Translations under genes and position numbers: made by a program
Assembly: GCA_963931865.1 (NCBI GenBank)
Contig: OZ007516.1
Span: forward strand, 5,491,897 to 5,555,896
Direction: 5' to 3'
Source: Axinella damicornis
Taxonomy: Eukaryota; Porifera; Demospongiae; Axinellida; Axinellidae
DNA length: 64,000 bases
The notes under the pieces: generated by a model
Seen by the model: the letters and a program-made list of their open reading frames with translations, nothing else
Told to the model about the DNA's origin: nothing
Databases searched by the model: none
In this document: positions 29,010-39,649 of the stretch, piece by piece
How the letters are laid out: the number at the start of each line of letters is the position of its first letter
Numbering within the stretch: position 1 is the stretch's first letter

Positions 29010-31814
29010 ACACTAGGCCTATAACTACATGAGATTTACAGGTGTATACATGTAGGTGAAATTTTACAGGTGTATAAGTAAAATAAACCCCCTTCAATTG
29101 GCCAATCATATCACAGTATTTCATTGAAGTATAGTAGAATTAAGCGCTATTTCATAGTTTTTTTGTCGCCAAAAATAAAGCCGTGTAATCCGACCTGGAC
29201 TTGAAGACCGTATTGAAATAGGCACAAACAGTATAGAAAAGGCCGGACGAAGCGTTCTTGTAAATACTGATGACCGTTCCGAAGTTATACGACGCTGTAT
29301 TCCAAAGTGGGGAGTCAAGATGGCGGTTATTCACACTCAAGGGTCGTTCTTTCGAAGACTGCTCAACGTAGCCACAAAACGCTTACGTCCTGCCCTAGAG
29401 CTTCCTAGGACGTGTCTCTCAACAGTAGAATCGAGTTGCTCGCGGTCTTCACACCTGAGATTATTTGGCGAATAGTTGCTGGAATTGATTTAACCAGCGT
29501 ACAACAGCTACAGTGTGAGCTGCTGTAATGATGTTTGGTCTGCATGTTGACTACCTCCCTGCTTTGTGTGGAGTAAGTTTGATTTCACTAGCTTAATTTT
29601 TGTGGGGGATTGAACAAATTGTCTGGCCACGCCCACCGCGCGGTAACCTTAATGTACGTAGAAAACAGTCATCCCCATTGTAAGGCCTCCAATTCCAGTG
29701 TTCAAGCCTGGTTTTTCAGCTAGAGCAGGTTAGTAGGTTAACTGGTTAGCATTGTCTGAACAAGTTGATTGATTAGTGCGTAAGAGTCGTGAGTGTACTT
29801 AGGATGGCTGAAGGCATAGTTTGGCCTGTGTGCAGTTCAGAGCATGAAAATCGGAGAGAACTGGATCTAGGATTTGTTGCACTACTGGTAGGCAAAAAAA
29901 TGTGCCACGTATATTAATTAATAACTGTTTGGCTAAATACGAATGGCCTACCAAGGTTCTGACTACACCATCGTGATCGCTATCATGCACTGATGCTAGC
30001 ATATAAGCTCACCTGGGTGGTGGAGATACAAGCGCTTTTGTCTTCCCGTTGGTTGCGAGCGACTTTCGTTGCCGTGCAAAGGCCCACAAGGTTCTGACCA
30101 CACAGTTGTGATCGCTGTCATTCACCAATGCTTATATGCCGAAACTCACCAATGTTACCATGCTGGTGAAATTGTGAGCGCTGTAATAATTTTCCCTTTG
30201 GCCACCATTGCTGACTCGATTATCGACTGGGCATGGTCGTCACGTGACATGCATTAATTGGAATGAGCTGCTGGCGTGTAGCACCAGGTACCAGCAGTTG
30301 GGTTGCCACTTGTTTAAGTATAAACTACAAGCTGAAAAGCAGACTTGCTGTAGAATTAAGACGTGAGGTCTGGAATGAGGCAACCTTGCCCTGATTGATG
30401 GGTCCTCCTTCCTCCATGTTGACAAAGTACGATAATCATTCTCTGTGTCGGTGTAGCTTCGTAATTTGTTTAGCTATAAACACATAACTTAGCAGCTGCA
30501 TGTGTGAGATGTGTATCATATTCCCTGCGCAATCCAAGGATGGTTGTTACATGTATACAGTCCACGTTGTTTGAAGGTACGAGTTTCGTAGCGTCATTCC
30601 GAGGCCCCATACTGGAAGGATATGGTAACACTTGAAAATGTTTCTGTAAGTAATGAGTCCATTGGTGTACACGTTCAGTTTGTAGTGCGTGTGTTGTGCA
30701 CGCTGTATACATTTATTCATTACAATGGATGAAGCGAGTTGTCCTGTAGTGCAAAAAATACTTATGGACATCCTTTTAATGCTTGATGCCATAGACTCCC
30801 TGTTCTCACTGACATTGACTGTTTCATCACTTGTCTCTAGTCGGGCCTCTTTTTTGTCTCTTCTTCCGAGCAGTTGTACAGATGCATTTGCAGTGCTTTC
30901 TTGATTGCCAGCAGTGGCATCCAGTGATTCAGAAGCTGAAAGTGATTTGTGTAGCATGGGACTTAGGAGTAAAGTGTGTACTGTATAGCGGGTTATTTTG
31001 TAGGTGGAAATTTTCGTGAAATGCTTGATAAGGTCGTCAGAATTAATTAATTAAGTCAGTCCAACAGTCGGTCCTCTCTGTGTTCCCCAGGCTCCAGGCT
31101 CCATAAGTACGGATTTCAAAACATTATCATATGACAATAGTAAACTCAATGTGTTGTACGTTGAAACGTCGCGGTCACACCCATTCATCGCAATAATCTA
31201 TCACTCGATCATGCCTACAGACGCTGTGCACAATGATTTTTGTTTGTTCGTCTTCTGCTTGCTTTCCATAGCAGAACCTGCAGCAAACAGCTGCTTCCAC
31301 AAGCGAGGCTAGAAAGGAATATTCTCAGCAGATGGAAAGTACCACGAGCACTTCACTGTTTGAGATATGCAAATGCCATGACATTACATCTGTATACAGC
31401 AGAAGTTGCCAGGTGGAAGTTGCCAGCCTGTTTCTGCTATTGCCTGGGAACGAGGCTAGTACTCATCCCAGCCCAGTAGAAGTTTCAAGCCGCGGCAATG
31501 CAAAGCTGTGGTGCTATAAAATTGACAAAAGATCAAGTTACCCCCCAGTGGTAACTAGCCTCATGATTGTGCACTTGTGATACTCATGTACAGTATGTAC
31601 TGAACACAAGCCAAATTTTTCATCCAACACAAACCCCATCCAACACTAAACATTTTGACACACTATGTAGTAGTCATGTTCAGTGGTACGAGACTTTGAC
31701 TAAGGAAGTTATGCTCTTTCAACACAATAACACTTTTGTTAGTACATGCTGTGAACACGTGTATCATCTACGTGTATTCACTGGAGTTGTTGTTGTGTTC
31801 TTGTTCTCATGCAG
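29010..31814. other. Intron part with fragments of TTAA-family and tandem duplication
   Basis: 29640-29870 resembles the interior of the TTAA element 59924-60426 (CATTCCAGTGTTCAA-like stretch, GTGTGCAGTTC, GCATGAAAATCG). 29945-30075 and 30082-30200 are an imperfect direct duplication (AAGGTTCTGAC, GTGATCGCT). 30985-31035 resembles 565-655. A solo TAGCCTCG-family terminus lies at 31441-31459. No exon is seen before 31815. Confidence 0.5.
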
Positions 31815-31916
31815 TAACGGACACCTTCATGTTGTACAGTATATTGTGCAGCAAGATGCTTCCACCACACAAATCAAGAATGGTTATGGTATTACACCAT
31901 TACACTATGCTTGCAG
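31815..31916 (+). CDS. Gene 2, exon 3 (ankyrin repeat)
   Basis: Acceptor TTCTCATGCAG, donor CAG-GTGAGT, 102 nt, phase 2/2. NGHLHVVQYIVQQDASTT, then ITPLHYACR. The sequence upstream of the acceptor resembles that of the copy A-D exons, so this is an older member of the same exon array. Confidence 0.85.
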
Positions 31917-32289
31917 GTGAGTTCCTCCTCCTAGTGTTGTGTTGTGGGTTACAACTGTAACCACTCAAATGTGAATGATATCTTTCTATATTGCCATGGC
32001 AACAATGTACTATAACCTTGGCAGTGTTGATTCCCAAGACACCCTGACACCCTGTAGCTTACAGACCACAGCCAGAAATTCAAGTTATAACACGATCCCT
32101 TTCTGTACAATCACCACAAAGTAATTGGGCTAACAACCGTTTTTGTAGTGTATCCTAGAATTGAGATAATAACGACTTGTGTCTGTTTTGCACAATCATG
32201 TATTTTACTCATGGAGTGCTTATATTGCTCAGTTAAATTCAGGCCATTGCATTATACATGCATTGTGAAGTAGCTGGCTATACAAGTCT

Positions 32290-32878
32290 TGAGCTTGTTC
32301 CCAGGCGCTCGGTAATTGAGGAGAAGAGCGCCTGGTATCCACTGTTCACGCATGCGTGAGCAGTTCCGTTACATTCTCCGTATAATTCATCGAGATACGT
32401 AAGCTGAAATAACATGGACAAATATTCGGTAAAATATACGATCCCAGCATCATGCGAGGCCATGGTTTCGAAGTCTGTGGACGGCGATACACCACTTCTG
32501 CCTTTCCGAAGTGGACGCGAAGCACGATACAAACAGTAAGATCCCATATATAAATTTGGCCTGACCGTATGTAACCATACAAACACATTCTTGCCGTTGT
32601 GTACGTGTTGTATTGCTGGCAGTTATTCATCCTCAGCACCATTCCTGGCTTTTCGACATTACCGAGGGCGTACGGCACAGCTTAGTTGAACAGAGCAGTG
32701 TCTTGTACATGTAGATATGAAACGACTCCCGTGTTTCAGTAATGTACGGTCATACAACACGGACTAGTATAGCAGTAGTTTCCAAGTTCCCCACAAAAAC
32801 CTGGGGAGCTGCGCATGCGCAAACAGTGGATACCAGGTGCTCTTCTCCCCAATTACCGAGTGCCTGGGAACAAGGATA
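32290..32878. mobile_element. About 590-bp fold-back element
   Basis: The arms share GCTCGGTAATTGAGGAGAAG (left) and the inverse CTTCTCCCCAATTACCGAG (right), plus CAGTGGATACCAGG. AAGTCTTGAG occurs at both flanks (32284 and 32879). The same arm type occurs in 58943-59513, so these two form a subfamily. Confidence 0.8.
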
Positions 32879-33012
32879 AAGTCTTGAGTTGACCGTCTGT
32901 TAGTCTGCATGTTTTAAGTTGATGAAATGCATCTCTCACGCTGTCATTCTTGGCTCTATAGAGGGGTTTTCAGTACTCACAAGGCAGTTTATCCTACCAC
33001 CAGTCACCCACA

Positions 33013-33124
33013 TAGCCTCATCCCCAGGCCTCCACCCAGATTTTATCTCACAGCCGTGGAGAAAAATCAATTTTTCTCCACAGCTGCGAGATAAAATCTG
33101 GGCGGAGGCCTGGGAATGAGGCTA
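33013..33124. mobile_element. 112-bp near-perfect hairpin element
   Basis: The two 53-bp arms start TAGCCTCATCCCCAGGCC and end GGCCTGGGAATGAGGCTA. TCACCCACA flanks both sides (33004-33012, 33125-33133). Confidence 0.9.
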
Positions 33125-33763
33125 TCACCCACACACCACCAGGCAATCCATTTTTAGTCTTGTGTCTGGCAAAATGCTACAAGTTGAGGTGTACTACATG
33201 TAGAGAGTTAAAAGTAGCTCAGTTCACTTCAGCTACTGGCCTTCTCTCACCTCCGTTAGCACAGTGCACTGCACGACAGTTCTCTCTTCAGACATAGCTA
33301 TGCTTCAGAGGTCTGACTATGTCTGTGTGAGTCCAACGTTGCTCCTTGCTCTGACGCACCAACAACCTTGTGAGATAGCATCCTTGGCTAGCACTGGGTC
33401 CATACATCTTGTCAATACACTATGAAATAACACTATGAAATCAGTACCAAGGTCACGCATCACAAGTCTACTCCCGCCCCCTGAACGTCCTCTTTGTTAG
33501 TCGCCCTGTACCGAGTGAATATGAATGTCTCATGTCACTGGTGTAGTCCCCCTGAACACCTCACCTCCGTTAGTTAAACACCTCACCTCCGTTAGTTACA
33601 CACCCCTGATTGCATTCCAACCTATTGAATGAGGTACCTCATATCACCTCATTCATTGGTCGTCTATGACTTTATACAAGAGGCATGTGCATGTACCTTG
33701 GCTTGTGTAATGTAAGGTTTGTGTACTTTACCACCGAAGAACTGCCAAGGCAAGGTCCAAAGT

Positions 33764-33822
33764 TAGCCTCGGACCCAGGCCCCGCCCCACCTCGGGCAGG
33801 GCAGGGCCTGGGTACGAGGCTA
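33764..33822. mobile_element. 59-bp hairpin, TAGCCTCG family
   Basis: TAGCCTCGGACCCAGGCCC and GGGCCTGGGTACGAGGCTA are arms. The flanks GTCCAAAGT and CTCTGAAGT match at 6 of 9, so the duplication is uncertain. Confidence 0.7.
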
Positions 33823-33910
33823 CTCTGAAGTTTGCTGGCAAAAGCTATGTCTGCATGTGGTTGTGGTTAGGCAAGGGAGTGCTTGGGTGCAGGTTGGTAT
33901 TGGGCTTAAT

Positions 33911-34100
33911 AAAGGGTACACCCCCTATTGACGAGTTAGTTATTAGCGTACCCCGGGACAGAAAATATGCCTTCTACACCGTGCAACAGACGTTAGTATA
34001 CGGAAATATGCGGAAAATTTATAGAGATTTACAACAATACAGACACTCGGCGAATCCACGTATGACAAATTAGTTACTCGTCAATGGGGGGTGTAGCCTT
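33911..34100. mobile_element. 190-bp MITE (GGGTACACCCCC ends)
   Basis: AAAGGGTACACCCCCTATTG, ACGAGTTAGTTA and the inverse TTAGTTACTCGTCAATGGGG, GGTGTAGCCTT are terminal repeats of about 32 bp. Confidence 0.75.
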
Positions 34101-34280
34101 ATTTAATTTTAATGGAATAGCCCATTGATGAGCACATGAGAACTCATGTAGCAGTGAATACAATTAGTGGTGGCAGTTGCTGGTGGAGCTTGCTAAGTGG
34201 TTTATACCCTTGAGTAGAGTGTACATGTGTCCAATTATCCTCTTATCTGCTTGATGATGGTATTTACCTGCACATGCGCA

Positions 34281-35322
34281 TAGCCTCGTTCCCAGGCCTC
34301 CACACTCAGCTTTTGTTGCTTGTAGTGCGAAAAGCGGGAGGAAGGCCTGGTAGATCTCGTCACGTGATACATGCCGCGACAGTCATGAAGCATCATCCTT
34401 TCAGGTCAATTGCCAGAAGAGAGCCACACATAGCTTATCCAAGCTAGAAATCTTACCTTCGAAGTAGTGCTGAGCTGCAAGTGTTGTACTCTCCAGCATG
34501 ATGGCTCACTGCACGGAGTGAACAGTACAAAGCTCCACCGTTATAACCATTATACCGTATATCGGGAAATTTTTGTGTTGAAAATCGTTCGTGTCACAAT
34601 TATTCATGTTGATAAATTTTCGCGAACTGCACTGATCGAAGCGAAAAAGTTTTTTAAAGACTGACCGTGCTGTATTTGCCATTCTTTCACTAACACGCCG
34701 ACCCAGCTTCTTCGGGAATATTCGACCTGCTGCGGACCCAGGCCACCATGGCCGTGACAAATGTAAGTAATTGCCTATTACATTCCGCTCCTTCGCACCG
34801 TGTGCTCAATATGCTGCTCCCGCATCTTGAACCTCTCTGTTCACTTGAGCGATACTTTGAGAAGGTATTTCTGTCTTTAAAGTCCATTGGTGAAAGCAGC
34901 GAAACAGCTACAGAGCCATGAATTGCACAGTAATGTACACGTGTTTGTTACTGTAATTTATCTGCTTTCCACAGTATTCGTACATTTTGTGTGAAAAATT
35001 TTGCATTATTTTAGTGGCATTTGCGAAAATATTTTAACAACGAAAATTTCCCAATATACGGTATTACAGCCATCTCTGAGCGGTTTTGTTTCAAATCAAG
35101 GATAGGTAGGACTTGCCTCTCATTTGGAGTTTGTCTGGTCTCTGTAGCGTCTCTGGAACATGCGATAGCAAATTGAATACTGCAAATTGAATACTGTGAA
35201 TATGTATTAACAAAATCCGTGACATCAGTCACGACACGTATCATGTGACGAGATCTACCAGGACCCCCACTTTTTGTACTGCAAGCGACAAAAGCTGGGC
35301 GTGGAGGCCTTGGAATGACTTT
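34281..35322. mobile_element. About 1-kb fold-back element with nested MITE
   Basis: The left arm (TAGCCTCGTTCCCAGGCCTC, CTTTTGTTGCTTGTAGT, CTGGTAGATCTCGTCACGTG) is inverted on the right (CATGTGACGAGATCTACCAG, ACTGCAAGCGACAAAAG, GGAGGCCTTGGAATGA). The right terminus is decayed and no 9-bp duplication was found. A TACCGTA-type MITE lies inside at 34553-35063. Confidence 0.75.
34553..35063. mobile_element. TACCGTA-end MITE nested in a fold-back element
   Basis: The ends TACCGTATATCGGGAAATTT and AAATTTCCCAATATACGGTA are inverted, the closest pair of this family in the window. Confidence 0.8.
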
Positions 35323-35787
35323 TATGTCCCTACAATATGCACTTAACTCTTTGATGGCCATCCAATAAAACTTCAGCATGCCTCTATTATTGCCCCTCAC
35401 ATCATCTCCATGCAATGACCATTACCTGGTTGGCCGGAAGCTCGGGCAGGTGGATTACTGCCAGCAACTCCTAAGCTACCTCAGCCAGACCCCCTCCCAT
35501 CGCATGAGGGGGTGGAAGGCTGGACCTACCATATGCATGCTTGATTGGCATACCGCCAGGGTTTGGTTCACTGGTGGATTTCATCCACCCAGGCCCAGAA
35601 GGTGGTTACCACCTCCCCCAAACCACTGGGATATGACAATCTACGGTACCATCCCCCTGCCCAGCCCCACAGATCCCAATCACATTGGCCAACACCACTT
35701 GACACAATTAGTTTTAATGAGAGACAACACAAATTAATACAACACCACAATCATGCAACTCATGAACACAAATCCGTGACCAACAAC

Positions 35788-36759
35788 TCATGGGGCACAA
35801 CCCCTCGATAGCTGCCGAGTTGCCCCAACAAACTGATCTGGGGGAGTTCGTACATAGGACAAAAAGGCCGCACTGTTCCATCTACCCAGTTTCTGAATGA
35901 GGGAGTCTTCCATGCCCGCTTGGGCTGCCGTTGTTGCAGCTCCTATTCGAAAACTGTGTCCAGCATAGAGACGTTCATCCACCCCCATCAAGTGCAGCCC
36001 TTCCCTGACACCCGCAACAAATGACCCTTTGGTCAGAGGTGTGCCTGGCTCAGAAAGGAAAAATGCTCCCGGGGTCGTGTATGCTAACAGTGCTGTAACT
36101 GGGCATAACTCATCACCTGTGGTCCCAACATATATGTCTACCCCTTTTCCCATCTGGTCACACTTTGATCGCTTCAAGTGGATTCTGGCACATGTCGGTG
36201 ACTCAATGCTGTCCACTGCCACATCTCCCCAACTGAGATGAATGGATGAGTTAAACGCCACCAGTGTGGGGATTGTAATCTCACCGGACCTGAAAAATCC
36301 GAAAAAACAGAGTGTTGTGGCAGCCCACAGGGCACACCACTTGAATTCCTGCAGGTGTCCCGACCATGCCACTTTCAGTTGCCTCAACAGGTGTAGAGAA
36401 ATGGGCAGTCGAGCCCGTGGACATGACTTTCAAAGGGACCCTTGAAGGCGATGTGCCCCTTGTAATACCTGGCGGAGGCGAGGTGTCTTGACCAAATCCG
36501 GGTTGCCACTTGCCACATTTTTATGCTTCACCGCTGCTACATAAGTTTTAATGGATTGAATTGCCAGGCCTTGATATGCCAACATGGCAACAAAATAACA
36601 CAACACGTTCTCAGACAGGGGAAATGGCTGGGAGACATTGAATGCAAAACAAAACTGAGCAAAACGACGCAGACCAGTTTGATATGTCCTGTGAGTCGAT
36701 GGTGCTAAACTGTGGCGAGACAAGATTCGAACCGCTGCATCCAATGAGGTGAGGTCCAA
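35788..36759 (-). pseudogene. DIRS tyrosine recombinase, one internal TGA
   Basis: The N-terminal core-binding part (36759-36433) has LAPSTHRTYQTGLRRFAQFC. After a TGA at 36430-36432 the same frame continues with the catalytic part: GFFRSGEITIP (first catalytic Arg), GHSFRIGAAT (HxxR), KLGRWNSAAFLSYVR (Trp in the H/W position and the Tyr nucleophile). All catalytic residues are present; the stop is the only lesion in this frame. It would have integrated the circular cDNA. Confidence 0.8.
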
Positions 36760-37400
36760 TCGGCTGTTGGATCGAGCAGGAGGTCCAGCAGAACCGGTGG
36801 AATGCTGGTTGGTAAGGGGTTGGCCTCTGGTACCTTGGACAGGAATAAATCAGCCCGATTACGTGACAGGTCATCTGCTCTATCATTAAGCACTCCCGGA
36901 ATGTGAGTGGCAGCCAATGTGCAGCTATACTTTGCCTCAAAGAAGAACATGCAGCGTAGAAGGTTGGCCATCAATGGGTGACGACTATAGCGGGAGCGAA
37001 TGGCTGCTACTGCTGCCTGGTTGTCACAGTAACACAGTACACGCCTGCGAGACCAGGCATGGCCCCACAATGCCAGTGCCACAACGATTGGGATCAGCTC
37101 CTGCGCTGCAATTGGCTGCTGTAGTGCTGACTGTGGCCATCGCATCTGAAACCACTGCTTACCGGACCAGCCCCCTGCACCCCAAGAACCGGAAGCATCT
37201 GTAACCAGTGGCACCGGCGTGATATGCTCCGAATCCATTATGAGCGATACGCCATTCCACTGCGCTGCAAAGCTTTTCCACCATGCCAAATCACTTCTGA
37301 ACTGGCTATTTAGCCTTATGTGGTGATACTCTGATCTCACTGATGACAGCAAAGCAATCATGCGGCGCAGGAAAGATCTCCCAGGTCTGACACTTTGCAT
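36705..37400 (-). pseudogene. DIRS RNase H domain segment
   Basis: VTDASGSWGAGGW supplies the first acidic residue and CDNQAAVAAI a later one; THIPGVLNDRADDLSRN matches the usual DIRS C-terminal segment with its final aspartate. It is shifted by one base relative to the RT frame near 37390 and to the recombinase frame near 36725, so it is not expressed as an intact fusion. Confidence 0.8.
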
Positions 37401-38405
37401 GCATATTGCAACACTCCAATCAGAGACTCCAGCTCTCGCTTCTTACAAGATTTCCGATGTTGCCACTCAGCCGTCATGCGCTGAAGTCGCTGCAGCTTTT
37501 CTGGTGGCAGACGCAGAGTGGCCTCCACAGTGTCTATTTCAATTCCCAGAAATGGCAATAAGGTGGTTGGGCCTTCTGATTTCTCATCCGCCAATGCAGC
37601 TCCTAGGCAAGTACACTCTTCTGATAGAAGAGCCAGGTTTCTCCCGCACACTGGGGAGTCTTGGGGGCCGAACGTTATAAAATCATCCAAATAGTGGGCC
37701 ACAAAGCTCACCCCTCGCAGACGTACACACCACTCAATTGCGTCGGCAATTGCTGTAAAGATTTTGGGGGCTGATCTCAATCCAAATGGGAGCTGCGAGT
37801 CAACATATAACTTGCCCTTCCAGAGCACTCCCAAAACCAGCCGGTCTGATGGATGAACCGGAATCAGCCGGTAGGCCGACCTAATATCAACCTTAGCCAT
37901 CAAGGCCCCTTTTCCTAGCTGCATGATCTGCTCACTGACACGGTCCACTGTGACATATGACAACGAGGCCAGTTCTGGACTAACACTATCATTAACACTG
38001 GCCCCAGGCGGATACGACAAATCTGTGATCAGCCTCCACTTTCCGGGCTGCGATTTTGGGATTACCCCAAATCTATTGATGTGCACTTGGGGGAAATCTG
38101 CTGGGGAAAATGGGCCCAGCATCCTGCCTAATTGTGACTCTTCAGCCAGATATTTCTCGATAACCTCTGAATGCATCGTAGCTGACAGCATATTGCGCTT
38201 TGCGGGCCTTAGGCGGCACCTTGGGTTGAAGCCAATCCGGAACCCCTGAGCAATCCCTTGCAGGACATACTGAGCCAACTGTTGGTCTGGGTGATGCCTC
38301 AGTCGGGCAGACCACTCTTCCCAGCACAATGGTGTCTGCAGCTGCTGCAGCTCCTGCGGCACTGCCCAACTAGATCTGAAACTGTCCAGCTCTAACAGAT
38401 GGTCC
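37358..38405 (-). pseudogene. DIRS reverse transcriptase
   Basis: The palm motifs are all visible: KWRLITDLSYP, MAKVDIRSAYRLIPVHP (first Asp), LPFGLRSAPKIF and HYLDDFITFG (DD pair). The frame is open upstream of 38362 to about 38405. It ends prematurely at 37358 because of a one-base shift near 37390; the continuation is in the RNase H frame. Confidence 0.85.
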
Positions 38406-38686
38406 GTATACTGATACCTCCCTGCAACATTAGCAAAAGAAAAAACAACAAACTGTGAATACCATGCAGCCAGTTGCTATTATGTTCCACAACAGGGAGT
38501 CACGCCCACTCAGGCGGAGGTCCATGGGACCAAAAGAAAGAAAACCAACGAAAAGGAGAAACAAAACAAAACAACAAGCAAAGCACCCTAATTATTTCAT
38601 GCATCACTGAACCACTAGCTACTAGCTGATTACATGTTCGGATCCCGGATAACTGTTCGGCAGCGGTTAACGGACAGTACGTGTTT

Positions 38687-39640
38687 CTAGTTGCGTTTAG
38701 GAGCCTTCCCCCTGTAGTTTCCTCCAAATGGCGACAAGGATCTCTTTGTTGGCGGGTAGTTACTCTTCAGTGGGCATGCCGACATTGGATGGCCTTGCGA
38801 GCACAGCCTGCACCGATGGGCGTACTTGCACCACTTATACCTGCATTCATTTCCTCCCACTTTGTTGAAGAGACCACATACCTCCCCCATTTCTCCTGCT
38901 GGGCGCCAGGGATGGCTAGCCACTGGCGGCCTTGCCTGGTGGCTGGGGGGCTCTGGAGCCAGCAAACATTCTGCTGATGTGTGCAGCCGGCTCAAGCAGA
39001 AGGCGCAACGCGAAATTGCCCGTGCCCGGCCTGCAAACGCTTCTTGCGACAACGTGGTGTCTTCCACCGACCAATTCAGTGACCTCTTCATGGCTGCTCG
39101 ACGTCTGTAGCAGCTGTCATACGTCACCCACGCTGTCCCCTCAAAGTTGGAGGCTGCCCAGATGATGCGGCGTTGGTATGCCATGAACTCCCCAATGTAC
39201 TGCGGAAACTTGGTTGCCAGCACTGCCACCATTATAGAGTATCCCTCCAACCACAGCAGCAGGTTGGTAACAGGGCCCCGGCGTGATGTTTTTGCCTGAT
39301 GGCAGCAGTGGAGGCCTTGGTCTTGTTGAATCTGCTGCAGATTCCAGGTATCCGGCAGCAACTCCCCGATCTCAATATAGTCTAAGTCCCAAATCCTCCT
39401 CTTCATTTTCTGTGGGACATCCCCTATCCCTATCCCTGGCGGCTGTGGTGGAGCCACACACCCCGTGCTCAGCAGTGGGCTTGCTGCACTTATTGGTCGG
39501 CCCGTTGGTGCATAGCTGGCCACTGCGGCTGCTGATGCCAGTACCGACAAGCCACTATCCGCCATACTGAACAATGGCGTGCCCGCCAGGCTGACTGGTG
39601 GTGGGATGGACCCTGCAGTGATGGCATGTAGAAAAACCAC
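38687..39640 (-). CDS. DIRS gag-like ORF with zinc-finger tail
   Basis: 317 codons, uninterrupted. The central region is generic; the C-terminal third has cysteine clusters, CAFCLSRLHTSAECL, and a CCCH-like C-x10-C-x4-C-x3-H (CGLFNKVGGNECRYKWCKYA then H), followed by CRLCSQGHPMSACP. Such clusters are usual in DIRS gag-like proteins and probably bind nucleic acid. The ORF start lies next to the junction with the second element at about 39650. Confidence 0.7.
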   Translation of the reverse strand: MVFLHAITAGSIPPPVSLAGTPLFSMADSGLSVLASAAAVASYAPTGRPISAASPLLSTGCVAPPQPPGIGIGDVPQKMKRRIWDLDYIEIGELLPDTWNLQQIQQDQGLHCCHQAKTSRRGPVTNLLLWLEGYSIMVAVLATKFPQYIGEFMAYQRRIIWAASNFEGTAWVTYDSCYRRRAAMKRSLNWSVEDTTLSQEAFAGRARAISRCAFCLSRLHTSAECLLAPEPPSHQARPPVASHPWRPAGEMGEVCGLFNKVGGNECRYKWCKYAHRCRLCSQGHPMSACPLKSNYPPTKRSLSPFGGNYRGKAPKRN

Positions 39641-39649
39641 TGTAAGGCA

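Larger units (their letters stand above)
33610..34280. repeat. Degenerate older copy of the ankyrin-exon unit flank
   Basis: 33640-33690 resembles 1880-1930 (TCATTGGTCGTCTATGACTT) and 33835-34225 in parts resembles 2800-2945. No ankyrin exon remains here. A hairpin (33764-33822) and a MITE (33911-34100) interrupt it. Confidence 0.65.

Noticed and set aside
36430..36432. Programmed stop readthrough in the DIRS recombinase
   Set aside because: Two frameshifts elsewhere in the same element make simple decay the likelier explanation.
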